Assembly: GCA_020796225.1 (NCBI GenBank)
Contig: CM036760.1
Location: forward strand, 6,025,001-6,089,000
DNA from: Arion vulgaris
Taxonomy: Eukaryota; Mollusca; Gastropoda; Stylommatophora; Arionidae
Direction of reading: 5' to 3'
Length of the DNA stretch: 64,000 nucleotides
Part shown: one piece after another, positions 28,881 to 40,959 of the stretch
Layout: each line of letters starts with the position of its first letter
How positions within the stretch are numbered: the stretch's first letter is position 1
Position numbers and translations under genes: made by a program
Notes under the pieces: generated by a model
Database searches by the model: none
The model's input: the letters and a program-made list of their open reading frames with translations, nothing else
Told to the model about the DNA's origin: nothing

Positions 28881-29110
28881 TAGGGTGTTCAAGATAATTG
28901 TAGCCCGTGAATGGAGCTAATCTGGCATGGTTCAGTTATGACGTTAATGTTGTGTGACGGTGTGTAATTGTAGTGCGGGAAGGGGCGATGAACAAATGTG
29001 ACGTAGGACGAGCTAGTCAGAACCGGTTTAAATAGTAAATAAACACAACTCAATTTGTACCTGGCAACTTTCGAATTGTCAATGGGGCTGCAATTATCTT
29101 GAACACCCTG
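28881..29110. mobile_element. mariner-like MITE, copy 3
   Basis: 230 bp, TA on both sides, right end TTGAACACCCTG, left end mutated to TAGGGTGTTCAAG. Interior matches copies 1 and 2 in inverse orientation. Confidence 0.8.
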
Positions 29111-29381
29111 TATAATAATATGCATACACTTTGGTTGAAATTTGGATGTGTCTGTGCTTTATTCCAGGGCGCAAATTCGTTGCGTTCACGTCATAAACCA
29201 CACATATATCAAAGTGTGGTTGACTTAGTTGACACTACACAAACGTAAACAACAACAACAACATTATGCTAGATCATAGATTCCCAAACTTTTTCTGCCC
29301 ACCGCCCACTTTACACAACATAAACTTTGTAACGCCACCCTCCACATTATAACAGTTTGCCAACACCCCTCGCCCATATAT
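29110..29381. repeat. Long direct repeat flanking LINE, left
   Basis: About 272 bp nearly identical to 32,648-32,921, with only a few small differences. It contains host flank plus the first 100 bp of the hAT MITE. Confidence 0.9.
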
Positions 29382-29772
29382 TACTTAATCCTGTCATGCC
29401 TAGTGACACATGGGGCTTCAGAAAGGACTTTCCATGCTCTCCTGCCCCGTGCAACCTTCAGCGCAGAGCCCCACGTCAGAGATGCGGTGTCCAGTTCCTC
29501 TTCCATCATGCGCCTCCATGTTGTCCGTGGTCTGCCTTTCTTTCTTTCCTTCTGGTGTCCAAGTGAGGGCTATCCTTGCAGGCATTTCTTGTCTCATTCT
29601 CATAACATGTCCGAGCCATTTCCATCTTCTCTTTTGAGTATGTCATTCATTGCCTCTTGTCTTGTGTCTTGGAGTAGTTGGTTATTGTATATTTTTACTG
29701 GCCAAAAGATTCCCAAGATTCTGCGAAGACAAGAGTGGTGGAAAACTGACAGCCTGCTAGTATCTCCTTTGG

Positions 29773-30177
29773 TCATCCTCCAACACCCGATCCGTAGAGC
29801 AAAACTGGCAAAACAATGCTTTTATAGAGTTTAAGCTTTGTGGTCCTATTGTAGATTTTGGACTTCCATACTGGTTTCATTCTGGCAAAAGCGGTTCTGG
29901 CCTTACTCAGACGTGATTTTATATCTTCCTCTGTGCCACCATTTAGTGTCAGTACGCTACCAAGATATGTAAACTGCTCAACCCTTTCCAGTGTTTCATC
30001 TTCTAACATTATTGGTTGTTGGATTTCACAGTTTGTCATAATTTTTGTTTTTCCTGTGTTTGTTTTGAGGCCTACTGTCTTTGCCGTGCTGTGAAGTATT
30101 GTACTTTTCTCTTGTATATGTTCATATTTGTGTGACACCAGGGCTATATCGTCTGCAAAGTCCAGGTCCTCAAGCAT
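29773..30177 (-). pseudogene. LINE RT palm C-part (FADD)
   Basis: Open 134-residue frame beginning LEDLDFADDIALVSHKYE, which contains the reverse transcriptase catalytic FADD, followed by TNTGKTKIM, EQFTYLGS and a truncated VLLYGS end. Confidence 0.85.
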
Positions 30178-30229
30178 CTCGAAAGGGGTCCATCTTATTC
30201 CTCTTGGTGATTGTTGTTTTATGGCATTT

Positions 30230-30730
30230 TTAGCACCCAGTCAATTGTAATACTAAACAAAAGAGAGACATTACGCATCCCTGTCTTACACCAGATTTTA
30301 CTGGGAATGTTTTGTTGGAATTCTTTAGGTTGCAGGAGAAATCTTTATAGAAGAGGGCTATGATGTTGACAAGCTTCTGCGGTACGCCGTATTGTCTCAG
30401 TATCTTCCATAGGATGTCTCTGTGGACGCTGTCGAATGCCTTTTCAAAATCTATGAAGTTGATATATATAGTCCTTTGCCACTCGCTACATTGTTCTAAA
30501 ATGTTACGCAGGGTAAATATGTGTTCATTTGTTCCTCTTCCTTTCCTAAATCCTGCTTGCTCCATTCGTAGACACTTGTCTACTGCTTCTTGTATTCGCA
30601 TTATGACAATTTTGCAGAATATCTTACTTGGGATTGAAAGCAACGTGATTCCTCTCCAGTTATTGCAATCTGTTAGGTCTCCTTTCTTGGGGATTTTCAC
30701 CACAGTACCCCTAGTCCAATCCTTAGGCAA
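30230..30730 (-). pseudogene. LINE RT fingers/palm N-part
   Basis: Open 166-residue frame with KKGDLTDCNNWRGITLLS, QAGFRKGRGTNEH, INFIDFEKAFDSVHRD and SGVRQGC, the standard LINE reverse transcriptase blocks. It ends shortly before the FADD frame. Confidence 0.88.
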
Positions 30731-31639
30731 TTCTTCTTCTCCCAGATATCTGCAAACAATGGCTCTAATATGTTTGCAGCTAAGATGGGATCGATCTTGA
30801 AAAGCTCTGCTGTCATTTCATCCTTTCCCGGTGCTTTGTTGTTTCTCAGGGATCCAATAGCTTTAACTATTTCTTGCTTTTCTGGCAATTTGAGGTTGAT
30901 ATCAATATCCTGTGCGGCCGGTGGATATCCGGTGGATGTTCAGGATCAGGTCTGTTTAGCACATCTTCAAAGTGGGATGTCCATCTCATATCCTGCTCCT
31001 GCTCTGTTGTCAACAGTTGTCCTAGGCTGTTTCTGACTGGCATGTTATGGTTGTGTCTTTTACCTCCGCATAATTGTTTGGTAATCTTGTACAGTGTGTG
31101 CAGATCATGTACTTTAGCAGCTTTTTCTGCTATTTCTGCTGTCTTTTCCATAAATTGTCTTTTGTCTGTTCTAGCACTTCTTTTTACCATTTTGTTTAGT
31201 TCTGTATATTCTTTTCTTGCCTTATCTTTTGACGTTCTGATCTAATGCTATTGATGAGATTTTTTCTCTCCTTTCACTTTTGGATGTATTCTAAGGTCTG
31301 GCCACTTATCCACTCTTTATGTTGTCCTTTACTGGTTCCCAGTACACTACTGCTAACTATTTTATATGTGCCTTTGATCGCATTCCATTTTTCTTGGATA
31401 CTTTCAGTTGGTGTTGTGTCTGACTGCTCTGACAGGATTTGAAATCTGTTCTTTAGTTCCACTATATATTTTGTAGCAATCTCTCTGTCTTTTAATAGGT
31501 TAACATTAAAGTATTCTGTTCTTGTCTTGGCTTGTATATATGTTTTCTTGAGTTTGAGCCTGATCATGGCAACGACAAGGTGGTGGTCGCTGCCCACGTC
31601 AGCTCCTCTTTTCACCTTTACATCAAGTAATGTCTTTCG

Positions 31640-32077
31640 CTATTTACTGTTGATCATAAAGTGGTCTATCTGGTTTTCATCTCTTCCATTTGGGGATATC
31701 CATGTGTACTTGTGTATGGTCCTGTGTGGAAACAATGTGCCTCCTATGATCAGTCTGTTTTCTAGACAAAAATTGCTCAACATTTCTCCATTTTCATTTG
31801 CAGTGCCACATCCCTCTTTCCCCATTATTGCTTCTCTGTGTCTGTTATTGTTTCCAACTTTTGCGTTTAGGTCTCCCATTATGCACAAAACGTCCTGAGC
31901 TGGAACCTTGTCCACTATTTCCTGTAACCTTCTATAAAATGTGTTTTTGTCCTCTTCTTCGGCTTCGTTAGTGGGTGCATAGCATTGAATGATAGTTAGC
32001 TTTCCTTGTTTCCCATTAAATCGGGCTTTCAAAAATCTTTCATTAATCGGGTGCCACTCTAAGAGATGTTTATTCAA
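31640..32077 (-). pseudogene. LINE APE-type endonuclease C-part
   Basis: Open 145-residue frame with IQCYAPTNEAEEEDK, MGDLNAKVG and a terminal QIDHFMI, matching the second half of APE endonucleases. The first half lies in other frames up to about 32,200. Confidence 0.85.
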
Positions 32078-32647
32078 TCCTTTCCTTATTATTAGAGCAA
32101 CTCCTGCTGAATGATTCCCGTCGTCTCTTCCTGAGTATAAGATGGTTTCCCTGTTCTAGTTGTCGTCTGTCCAAAGCCTGTCCATCTACTTTCGCTGTCC
32201 CCTAGAATGTGTAATTTATAGTGTTGCATCTCTTTACCACCTGTGATGTCTTTGTGGTCTCGAACATTGTTCTGACGTTCCAGAATCCTATTCTTAGTTT
32301 AGTTTTGACATCCAGCAGACTTGAATTCCAGCGTGGGCTTCCTTGCGGCTTTCACCCATACTGTTCATGCTGACAGTGGTACTCTGTCTCAAGACCGCTG
32401 GACATCGAGAGCATTTTTTCCTTTTGAAGTTTCTGTAACATTTTTTCTTTTTTATGGGGCAGAGTTGTTAGCACTGCGCCCAACCCCAAACCTGGAGGAC
32501 CAGGAGGCCACATTTAGTCTGACCTCTCACCTTGACCTGTCCGGCATGGTAACCCTTCCAGGAACAGAACTTTCCTGCCGGCATAGCTTTCTGGATCATT
32601 GAGGCACGCAAGCCCCCCACCACTACAAGGTAATGGCCTCATGGGGT

Positions 32648-32921
32648 GTATAATAATATGCATACACTTTGGTTGAAATTTGGATGTGTCTGTGCTACAT
32701 TCCAGGGCGCAAATTCGTTGCGTTCACGTCATAAACCACACATATATCAAAGTGTGGTTGACTGATTGACACTACACAAACGTAAACAACAACAACAACA
32801 TTATGCTAGATCATAGATTCCCAAACTTTTTCTGCCCACCGCCCACTTTACACAACATAAACTTTGTAACGCCACCCTCCACATTATAACAGTTTGCCAA
32901 CACCCTCCCTCGCCCATATAT
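32648..32921. repeat. Long direct repeat flanking LINE, right
   Basis: Partner of 29,110-29,381. Confidence 0.9.
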
Positions 32922-33266
32922 ACATGCTCTATTTTCTCTTGACATAGAAAATTGATATATATTTCTGTCATACATAGTCAATTGTCAAATGATTATATGC
33001 AAGAAATAGAAAATTGTTGAAAAAATGGATCGTGTAAGACGGGCATAAGATGAATTTAAATGCAGATTCAAATTTTAAAAAGATAATATAATCGCAAAAT
33101 CATGAAAATAATTTATTTAAAAATATTTATTATTAATTTCTTCTTTAAGGAGCCATCGCCCCCTATTCGCCTGAACACCCTTCAAAGTCTTCTGAACCCA
33201 CTATCGCTTCCCCCTTAGAAGTCTTCAGCGCCCACTGGGGCGGTACGCCTACTTTGGGAAACACTG
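32812..33266. mobile_element. hAT-type MITE with 8-bp target duplication
   Basis: Inverted ends CATAGATTCCCAAA and TTTGGGAAACACTG, flanked on both sides by TGCTAGAT (32,804-32,811 and 33,267-33,274). An 8-bp duplication and these ends fit a non-autonomous hAT element of 455 bp. Its first part is duplicated at 29,274-29,381. Confidence 0.85.
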
Positions 33267-33274
33267 TGCTAGAT

Positions 33275-33700
33275 ATATGCAAAATCTAACACAAGCCAAA
33301 CAATTTCAAAACGCAACATGGAGTTTAAACCAAAGAACTCAGGTGGCGCCGTCAATTCTATTGCGAAAAAAATACGATTTTTGGAACTTGGCCAAACAAA
33401 AGCGAATAAAAAAATGTGTCAATTAACCTAGTCTTTCGTATATTGACTTTGTAGCTGGAATAAACATCATCATCATCATGTTCGACACGGCTGATGTGTG
33501 GGATCAATGATATCCATATAATATCTATCCTGACTGCAGACTATCGATTCGAACGTTGAAACCCTTCTTATGTTACGAAACTAGACTGTCCAAAAGTGTC
33601 TATCTCTGCTGTCTTCTATTTCATGCACCATTGACGTTACACAAAGTTCAGCGGTTTGATAGAAGCTATGTAGACTCTATGTGTTTCATGGGTGCTCAGT
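33275..33700. other. Intergenic, nothing recognised
   Basis: AT-rich DNA with a short (cat)n run; no supported gene. Confidence 0.4.
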
Positions 33701-33714
33701 TCCTTTCTTCCTCG

Positions 33715-34235
33715 CACGTTCTATATCGACCACTTGATAACCACTCTGTGTGTTTTGTATGTGATTTGAGCCTAAGAGCGATTGTACGTTGTGAAAGTTA
33801 TTTGCCTACAAGTAGGTCAGCATATCCGATTTCTGGAATGCTTTTATTTACTAGGCTAGCTACCATAGTTCCTACATCAGTCGCCCCATAAGACATGCGT
33901 TGAAGGTAGCAGTGGTACAGCTCTTTGCTTCCCTTGCGGCCCTGACACCACAGGACGAGTTCCTACATTAGTCGCCTCATAAGACATGCGTTGAAGGTAG
34001 CAGTGGTACTACTCTTTGCTTCCCTTGCGGCCCTGACACCACAGGGCGAGTTCCTACATTAGTCGCCTCATAAGCCATGCGTTGAAGGTAGCAGTGGTAC
34101 AGCTCTTTGCTTCCCTTGCGGCCCTGACACCACAGGGCGAGTTCCTACATTAGTCGCCTCATAAGCCATGCGTTGAAGGTAGCAGTGGTACAGCTCTTTG
34201 CTTTCCTTGCGGGCCCTGACACCACAGGACGAGTT
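33715..34235 (-). mobile_element. SINE, family D, with 91-bp tandem head
   Basis: The minus-strand SINE (33,715-33,900) is followed by four 91-bp units (period marked by gagttcctacat) each holding the SINE head (cagtggtac, ctctttgcttcccttgcggc). The head has therefore been amplified in tandem. Confidence 0.8.
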
Positions 34236-34339
34236 TCTTTCAATCGAGCACGTACACAATAGCTTTCACGAAGTATTTACATTTCTCATTCTACACCGAG
34301 TAGGTTTGTACGACTGTGTCGGCAGATGAAAATTCAACA

Positions 34340-34530
34340 TATTTCTCAAATATACACTACCATCATCAACAGGAAAACTGATGATCAGGTCGTTTGATGT
34401 CCTTTTACTATATTTTGTCCTCATCAACTCGTAAAACTAACATTTAAGCCGTTTGATGTCTCTCTACTCTAACCTGTCACCATCAAAAGGTAAGACTAAA
34501 ACGTAAGTAATCTGATGTCGTTCTACCGTA
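34340..34530. repeat. Degenerate tandem repeat, about 63 bp
   Basis: Three diverged units around catcatcaacaggaaaactg and cgtttgatgtc. No coding content. Confidence 0.5.
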
Positions 34531-34736
34531 GCAGGGAACGACGAATACAACGGTAACAACAAGAAATAAAGAGACACTGAACATGACAGTATTTGGAGGC
34601 CGTAGGAGAAGGTGATAGAAACCGAAGGAGATTCAGACGGGATGTGTTGAGAGGGATGTACCACAAAGAGCATGCATGATACATTGATACATGGCTTAGA
34701 GTGAGATCTTTGACAGTAATGTATGTTATCAGTAGC

Positions 34737-34868
34737 CGTAGTAACTACATACTTGTCAGTAACATTATCAACATAATCTGTAGTAACTACATATTTGTCA
34801 GTAACATTATCAACATAATCCGTAGTAACTACATACTTGTCAGTAACATTATCAACATAATCTGTAGT
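34737..34868. repeat. 42-bp tandem repeat, three units
   Basis: Unit gtagtaactacatacttgtc plus agtaacattatcaacataat, period 42. Confidence 0.85.
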
Positions 34869-34919
34869 GGTAGTGGAAACAGTAGAAAAAATGGAACATT
34901 TTGGTAAAATATATTTCTA

Positions 34920-35120
34920 TTTGCAGGTCCTTGCCTGGAACCCGCAGGGACAGCGAAAGAAGGCGAGGCCGAGAAATACATGGAGACGAGATTTGGAGGC
35001 GGAGATCAACAATATAAAGAAGAGCTGGAGGAGCTGCAGGAGATAGAGATAGGAAGACTTGGCATAAGTTGGTTGAGGGCCTATGCCCCAACCCGGGGTA
35101 AAAAGGCAAAGCGAGAGAGA
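34920..35120 (+). mobile_element. LINE 3'-end remnant
   Basis: Translation gives VLAWNPQGQRKKARPRNTWRRD, close to the conserved LINE C-terminal tail. Stops follow. Confidence 0.75.
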
Positions 35121-35139
35121 TATATATTTCTATTGCAGG

Positions 35140-35375
35140 TGTCTGTGGCTTAGCGCTACTGAGCTCGATCACAATCCAAGAGTGCCTGGTTTAAATTCTG
35201 CGGGGGGCAGTTTAGAAGCCAATTTGTTACCTTGAATTTTTACGAACAGTAAAAATATTCATCATTGTTTAGAAAGCAATGGGAAACTACTGAACGTATA
35301 AATGGCGCCTAAAAAATCGACCACCCGTTTACTTTGGTTGATAGCAAAGTCATGTAAATTATATGCCACAATTTT
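35140..35375 (+). mobile_element. SINE, family B
   Basis: Head gtgtctgtggcttagcgcta, B-box-like ggtttaaattc, body with gcaatgggaaactactgaac. Directly follows the LINE tail. Confidence 0.8.
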
Positions 35376-36160
35376 CATTATTTTGAATATTTACAATATG
35401 AACAAAAAGACCAATGTTCACACAAATAATACAACATAAATTTCATTAATTTTTGAATAAGTATTTTTTGCATGCATACCTTTTTGTTTGGTGTCTACGA
35501 TCAGCTGCGGTTGTCTGTGAAATCTTTTCTGTAACATCAAATACAACACTTGAACTAATCCCATGCACGAAAAAATGTAATCTTAAGAAACAAAATAGAC
35601 TGACTAACAACCAATTGGGCGTCTATGGAAACATATGTCGAGAAACGTATGCGGTAATCAGCTGATATGTAGACAACACCGTCTCGCTGTCATGTGAAAC
35701 ATGGATAATCATGACTTCCAGGCTGACGCCAACATCAGATGAAGATTCTGTTTACAATTATGCCTGTTGAAAAGAAAGACAAAAACAAAGAGGTATACCC
35801 TTCCCCTTCAACAGAATTCACCTTGTTTTTAACGCACAGGCTCACTTACGCGTGAAGGATCCTTTGCTGTAAGCTTGAACTTCACGTCGTTAACGTGTGT
35901 ATTTATTAACGATATCGTAAAAAAATATTGTTTTTAAAAATATAGATATTATGTCTGTGTATAATATTATTTAGATAGGAAGAAACAGCGAGTGGTAGAG
36001 TGGTTAGAACCGTGGCCTTCGATAAGCATACGGCCGGCGGACTCAGAAGAAAATTATAGGAAATAAGACCACAACTGTCACGTGATCCTCGTATTCCAGT
36101 GTTGTTGTGTACAGACTAATTCATTTTAAAAACAACACAACATGCTAAATCAAGGTTAAA
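35376..36160. other. Intergenic, weak tRNA-like motif only
   Basis: No supported gene. Around 35,990-36,050 the stretch agcgagtggtagagtggtta resembles a tRNA-type SINE head but I see no body. Confidence 0.4.
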
Positions 36161-36164
36161 TAGC

Positions 36165-36975
36165 GAAACACGTAACTACAAAGTACTATAGTTTTACAAA
36201 ATACAGAAACAGTGACGATATACAGCAACTTTTCGACCCAAAGGCCTTTATCAAGCAAACGACACAAGAGTAACGAATTTCGAGGAACACTACAAATGGA
36301 CGATTACATATTGAAACATTCAAACCTATCTAATGAAAAACTGGGAACAAAACGAAAAACGAAATGAGTGCAACACAAAACCAGAAGCGGAAAAGAAGAG
36401 AAACAATAAACAATTAATTGAATATATATAACTTATATATATGAAGCAAATACACATATAGATTACAAGGCATGAGATGAGAAAGTACTAAGAAGCATAG
36501 GAATATAATGCGTTGAGTCCAAGAGGTTGCAAGGTACCATACAACGAAATAAAACGGTTCTCCAGGGCAAATCGACTGCGATCATCAGAGGAACATGATC
36601 GGATGGCTGTGACCTGGACATCGCAAGCTCCTTAATGGTCAGTATCATTGAAATGAGTGGCTACAGGGTGACAGAGCATTGACGTATATCGTGCAAGTGT
36701 TGGGCGAATCGGTCCTGAACTCTTACCGGTCTCACCAATATAGGCCTTGTTGCCGTTTATAGGTGATGGCATAGATATATTGGGACTCCCCGTGAAACTG
36801 TCTTGAATAACATACGTGACTTTTGAAAAAGAAACAGTGCGGGTCTGTATTACATATGCACACGTATTGCAGCGCCGACGGCCACACTGGGTAGTGCTAA
36901 AGTGACTCTGGATATTAGGCTTGAGGCGATCAAAGGCTATGTTATGTTAGAACTTAAGTTTAAAGCTAAAGAATG
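36165..36975 (-). pseudogene. Penelope-like element 3' remnant with GIY-YIG region
   Basis: Minus-strand translation from about 36,960 shows CGRRRCNTC (the cysteine motif before the nuclease), KAYIGETGK (YIG element), PVATHFNDTDH and ALENRFISLYGTLQPLGLN, in the order known for Penelope-like retroelements. One stop lies after the H of FNDTDH. The tail with tgataaaggcctttgggtcg follows downstream. No reverse transcriptase part is present. Confidence 0.8.
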
Positions 36976-37184
36976 TCAGTGTTATTAACATATTTTACCA
37001 ATAAATAACTAAGAAAACATAGAAAAAAAAAAATGAAAAAATGCATACAGTGTTCTATCAAACATACAAAAAAACCAGCCCCCATCTAACAGGAATGTCC
37101 GATTTGTCGGCTAAGCTATTCAGCCTTATATCACTGGGCTAGTGAAGAGTATTATCTGTTACTTTGGTCCTGTAAGTAATTATT

Positions 37185-37560
37185 TCATAGCTAAACACGT
37201 AGAAACAAAGTACTATGTTTTCAAAATACAGAAACAGTGGCGATAAACAGCAACGTTTCGACCAAAAGGCCTTTATCAAGCAAACAATACAACAAAAATG
37301 ACGGATTTCGAGGAACACTACAAATGGACGATTACATGTAGAAACATTCAAACCTATCTAATGAAAATCTGGGAATAAAAACGAATAACGATATTATATG
37401 TCAAAGGGGTAGGAACGGGAAATGCACCTACACAACAAATATAACTACTAAATCTTACCTACTACGTCCCGACGAATAACTGCAGCAATATGGCGACGAT
37501 TATCGAAAAAGGGTGGAGACTGCAGTAAAACTTGGAAAAATAGCTAAACACGTAAAAACA
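37185..37560 (-). mobile_element. Penelope-like element tail, second copy
   Basis: Repeats the tail of the preceding element (cagcaacgtttcgaccaaaa, ggcctttatcaagcaaac), about 90% similar. Non-coding. Confidence 0.65.
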
Positions 37561-37900
37561 AAAATTATTTCATATCACTCTATCCTGGATAAATTCGTTC
37601 AATCTTTTGTATGGAACTGAGTCCAACATTTCTTGTTTATCTCTGTATATTTCGTTCCTTGATTTCCCTAAGACGTCCTTTTTCTGGAACCTTTGCGTTC
37701 CTCACCCCACTCTCACTTTAGTGCCATCTCTGGGATTATTTCATTAGTTATTCTCAGAGTATGCCAACCATATCGCAATCGTCTCTTTTTAGTAACACTT
37801 GTTACTAGAGATTGACCAGACATGTTTCTGATTTCATCACTTCTCTTGAAGTCGCCCCATTTTATATACATTATTTTCGCAAATATATTTTAAAATACAT
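37560..37900 (-). mobile_element. LINE 3'-end remnant
   Basis: Minus copy of the 1480-1735 family tail, heavily diverged. Confidence 0.6.
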
Positions 37901-38099
37901 TCAACTTACTTTCTATATCTTTAGTCAAGAGGTTATGACGTGGAAGCACTGTGCTCGCCTTTCGCTGCAAATGCACTCGATTTATTCCTAAAATAGGGCG
38001 ATTATGACATTTTTCCAGAGATCGAGTTTTAGTTATATCGGAGGTAGACGACAACACATATGCCCATATTGGAGTTCAGAATATAAGGAACTATTCTTT

Positions 38100-38720
38100 C
38101 TTTCTTTTGATTTGTCTTTCTCTGCTTTTTTTGCCGCTAGGCGTAGCAGGTTTAACTGATGATCAGTTTCGGAGATAATGCACGCTCGGTCGCTTGATAT
38201 GGTGTGGTATTGTGGAGTTTTAAGATGTCTGTAACTCCATCAACCCATCTTTTCTTGGTCTGCCCTTCCTCTTGATGATTCCATTTTCAGGTTGTACGCT
38301 CTTGCAACTGGTGTATTCGGGTTCATTCTGACCAAGTGGCCAAACCATTTGAGTCTCTGTTTTTCAATAAATCTAATAGCAGGTGTTGTTACAACTGTTC
38401 TTCTAATTTCCTCATTTCTTATATGGTCTCTTCTTGTTTTATTTACTGCTTTCCTCAAGCATCTCATTTCGCATTTGGTAATTTTCCTTTCTTGTTCTTT
38501 TGTCAGTGTCCATGTTTGGCCTGGTAGCACAGTGTTGGTATGAAGATTGCATTTATAATCTGTCTTTTAGTCTCTACTGGAATTGCTGGGTGTTTCAAGA
38601 GTGGGGTAAGCTGGTATGTAATGTTCTGGGTCTGCTGTATTCTAGTTTCGATCTCTCGGTTCAGTCTACTATCAGATGTCAAGGGCAGTTGAAAATCGAT
38701 AAGAATAAGTTGCAAAACCT
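38100..38720 (-). pseudogene. LINE ORF2 C-terminal remnant
   Basis: Two overlapping minus frames carry LTPLLKHPAIPVETKRQIINA, CEMRCLRKAVNKTRRDHIRN and RLKWFGHLVRM, the post-RT part of a LINE. A related fragment is at 62,390-62,740. Confidence 0.8.
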
Positions 38721-38759
38721 CTGTCCGGTCCAGATTCTTGAAAAAATATTATAATTCAT

Positions 38760-39400
38760 TCAACATATTTGCCGTTTTAATAATTAAATCGACCTCGCAG
38801 ATGTTACAAAGTATACGCACCGCCACTGAAATCATCAGGTGTATAAAAGAGATCAGCAGACCACATTCACCATATAAATGCAAAGAAGATATACCTATTA
38901 ATTAATCAAACGTTAAACGTTTTTCCAACACTATATATTAGAATTGAGACATCATTGGAATTGGAAACTCATAATTTAGTTTTAAAACTGTCTAACTTGA
39001 AGTTCCCATATTTAATTTATGCTTTTACATCAGCAATAACAAGCCATTAGTCTCCAGCACTGAATTGAACCCAACCCACATTAATTAAAACTCAACGAAA
39101 AAATAAATATTTTTAAATTAGGCAGTAAAATAATTTTTGGATAATATGTTATTTTCATTTTCAGGATTCAATAGTTTCTTATCTGGAAGATCTTTACATT
39201 TTAAGTGCTTCTGTACCTATGTTTTTTTTTCATTGCCGAAACAGTTGATTGAAAGACGACGAAGCATGAGCCCGTTGTTGGAGATTAATTTTTATGCGTG
39301 ATCTTTACATTCCAGACATATTCTCTTTTCCTTTCATTCGCTTGAATTATTGTCTATTTTATATATTCAATGTTGTCTCTTGTATCTTTTTCTTCTGCGA
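38760..39400. other. AT-rich spacer
   Basis: No coding region or repeat family that I can support. Confidence 0.4.
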
Positions 39401-39650
39401 ACACTCCATATCGACCATTTGTTAAACACTCTGTGTGATTTGTGTGTGATCTGAGCCTAAGAGCGATTGTACGTTGTGCCAGTTATGCGTCTACTAGTAG
39501 GCTAACACATCCGATTTCTGCGATGCTTTTTTATTTACCAGGGTGGCTTTCCTAGGTCCTTCATCAATCGCTTCTTATGACATGACATGTAGGTCGTAGT
39601 GGTACTATTCTTTGCTCCCGTTGCGGGACGCGGCAACACTCGGGGGCATT
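39400..39650 (-). mobile_element. SINE, family D
   Basis: Minus copy with the head end gcaacactcggggg intact on the right and the tail ccatatcgaccatttgtt on the left. Confidence 0.8.
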
Positions 39651-40124
39651 TTATATATTCAATGTTGTCTCTGGTATAACTTTCACTGTCTTGTGTAGCT
39701 CACAAAAGTTATACATACGTTCACATACGTTTGTACATACACAGTTGGGTGTACAGTGTATTGAAGAAACGTAAATTAGATGTCAGTTAGTCTCACAGCC
39801 TTTTCATGCTAGATTTTTTTTTAAAGAACCAAGATTTTATCATTGACACATCAACAGTGCCGTGCAAACCATCTACTATACCCAAAATATGAACCAGCAC
39901 AAATCTACACTAGAATGTTGCCAATTTCAATATTACGTGTGTGGGATTTAATTCTAACATACTTTAGTCCGTTAGATAGTTTAAGAAACTGTGGTCAAAG
40001 GTCAATGTGAAGTTATTTTCGGCAATAGATCAGGTCGAGGTTACTTTACATGTTTGCTCGTTAAATATATTTCGTGTGTGAATTACGTGAAGTTTAAGAT
40101 TGTATACACTTCAAGTGGTAGCAT

Positions 40125-40320
40125 GTCCCTTGCGGAACGTCGCATTCATCACAGTTTGGCTGAAATCGGTTGCACATGTCCTAAACGTGTAGAAGTTTAT
40201 ACGTTTAGGGGCCTACCAAACCAATGTGTAATGTATACACGTTCTTGGCAAAGATCAAACATATCACAAAGAGTGATTAAAATTGGTCGTAAAGAACAAA
40301 CGCTAAGAAGAAGAAGATCA
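40125..40320 (+). mobile_element. SINE, family E
   Basis: Body matches 1185-1405 and 7855-8085; ends in an (aga)n tail. The open frame through it is incidental. Confidence 0.75.
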
Positions 40321-40955
40321 CAGCCCGCCTAAAAAGCTCTCTGTCTCTTGCAATTTCATTCACTAGTAATTTGTAATTGTAGGTACTGCATAAAGTTGAC
40401 ACACTAAACATTACTTCAAAACTAGTTCAGCAAAGATATGTGACGAAGCTTTGTTCTGGAAATAATAATTATTCAAAACGATGCTTTTACTAGGACACGA
40501 CAGCAACCTCAATGGGACAGTCGTTACTAATTACGATGTAAGCCTTATTGAAAAACGAGTGCTTTCCTATCAATATAAATGTGGGTAGAGTATTTTCGAT
40601 ATTTTTACGAGAAAGGAACTAGAAGTTAAAATTGTATCATTTAAAATGTTGATTTATTTACCCATTTGTATGTATTTTCATGACAAAGGGATTATCAAGT
40701 TATGTTTGTTGGAGATCAAAAGAGAGCATTGATCAACGAGGAGGTAAAGAAGGATTGGGAGTGGAAGAGAAAGAAGATGGGTGCTTTCGTTTCTAGACGG
40801 GCGTTTGTTGGAGAAAGTCACTAAAATTAATGTTTAATTTATCCAGCGATTAAATAAGTTTATTATTATTTGCTGCATAAAATGAGCTGAATGTCTGATG
40901 GGCAGAATGAGGAATGTGTTTAGCCAGCTAGCTAAACAAAATAATCAGTTTGTGT
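40321..40955. other. Intergenic, nothing recognised
   Basis: AT-rich, no supported feature. Confidence 0.4.
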
Positions 40956-40959
40956 ACAA

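Larger units (their letters stand above)
29382..32647 (-). mobile_element. Nearly full-length LINE with APE endonuclease and RT
   Basis: A 3.27-kb non-LTR retrotransposon on the minus strand. From its 5' end: a leader with the ggcttgcgtgcctcaatgat motif common to this LINE group, an APE-type endonuclease (32,077-31,640, GDLNAKVG and IDHFMI), a middle region, reverse transcriptase (30,730-30,230, WRGITLL, QAGFRKGRG, DFEKAFDSVHR, GVRQGC), catalytic FADDIALVSH (30,177-29,773) and a basic C-terminal tail. Frames are broken at several places. No poly-A tail. It interrupts the hAT MITE and is bounded by the 272-bp repeats. Confidence 0.9.
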
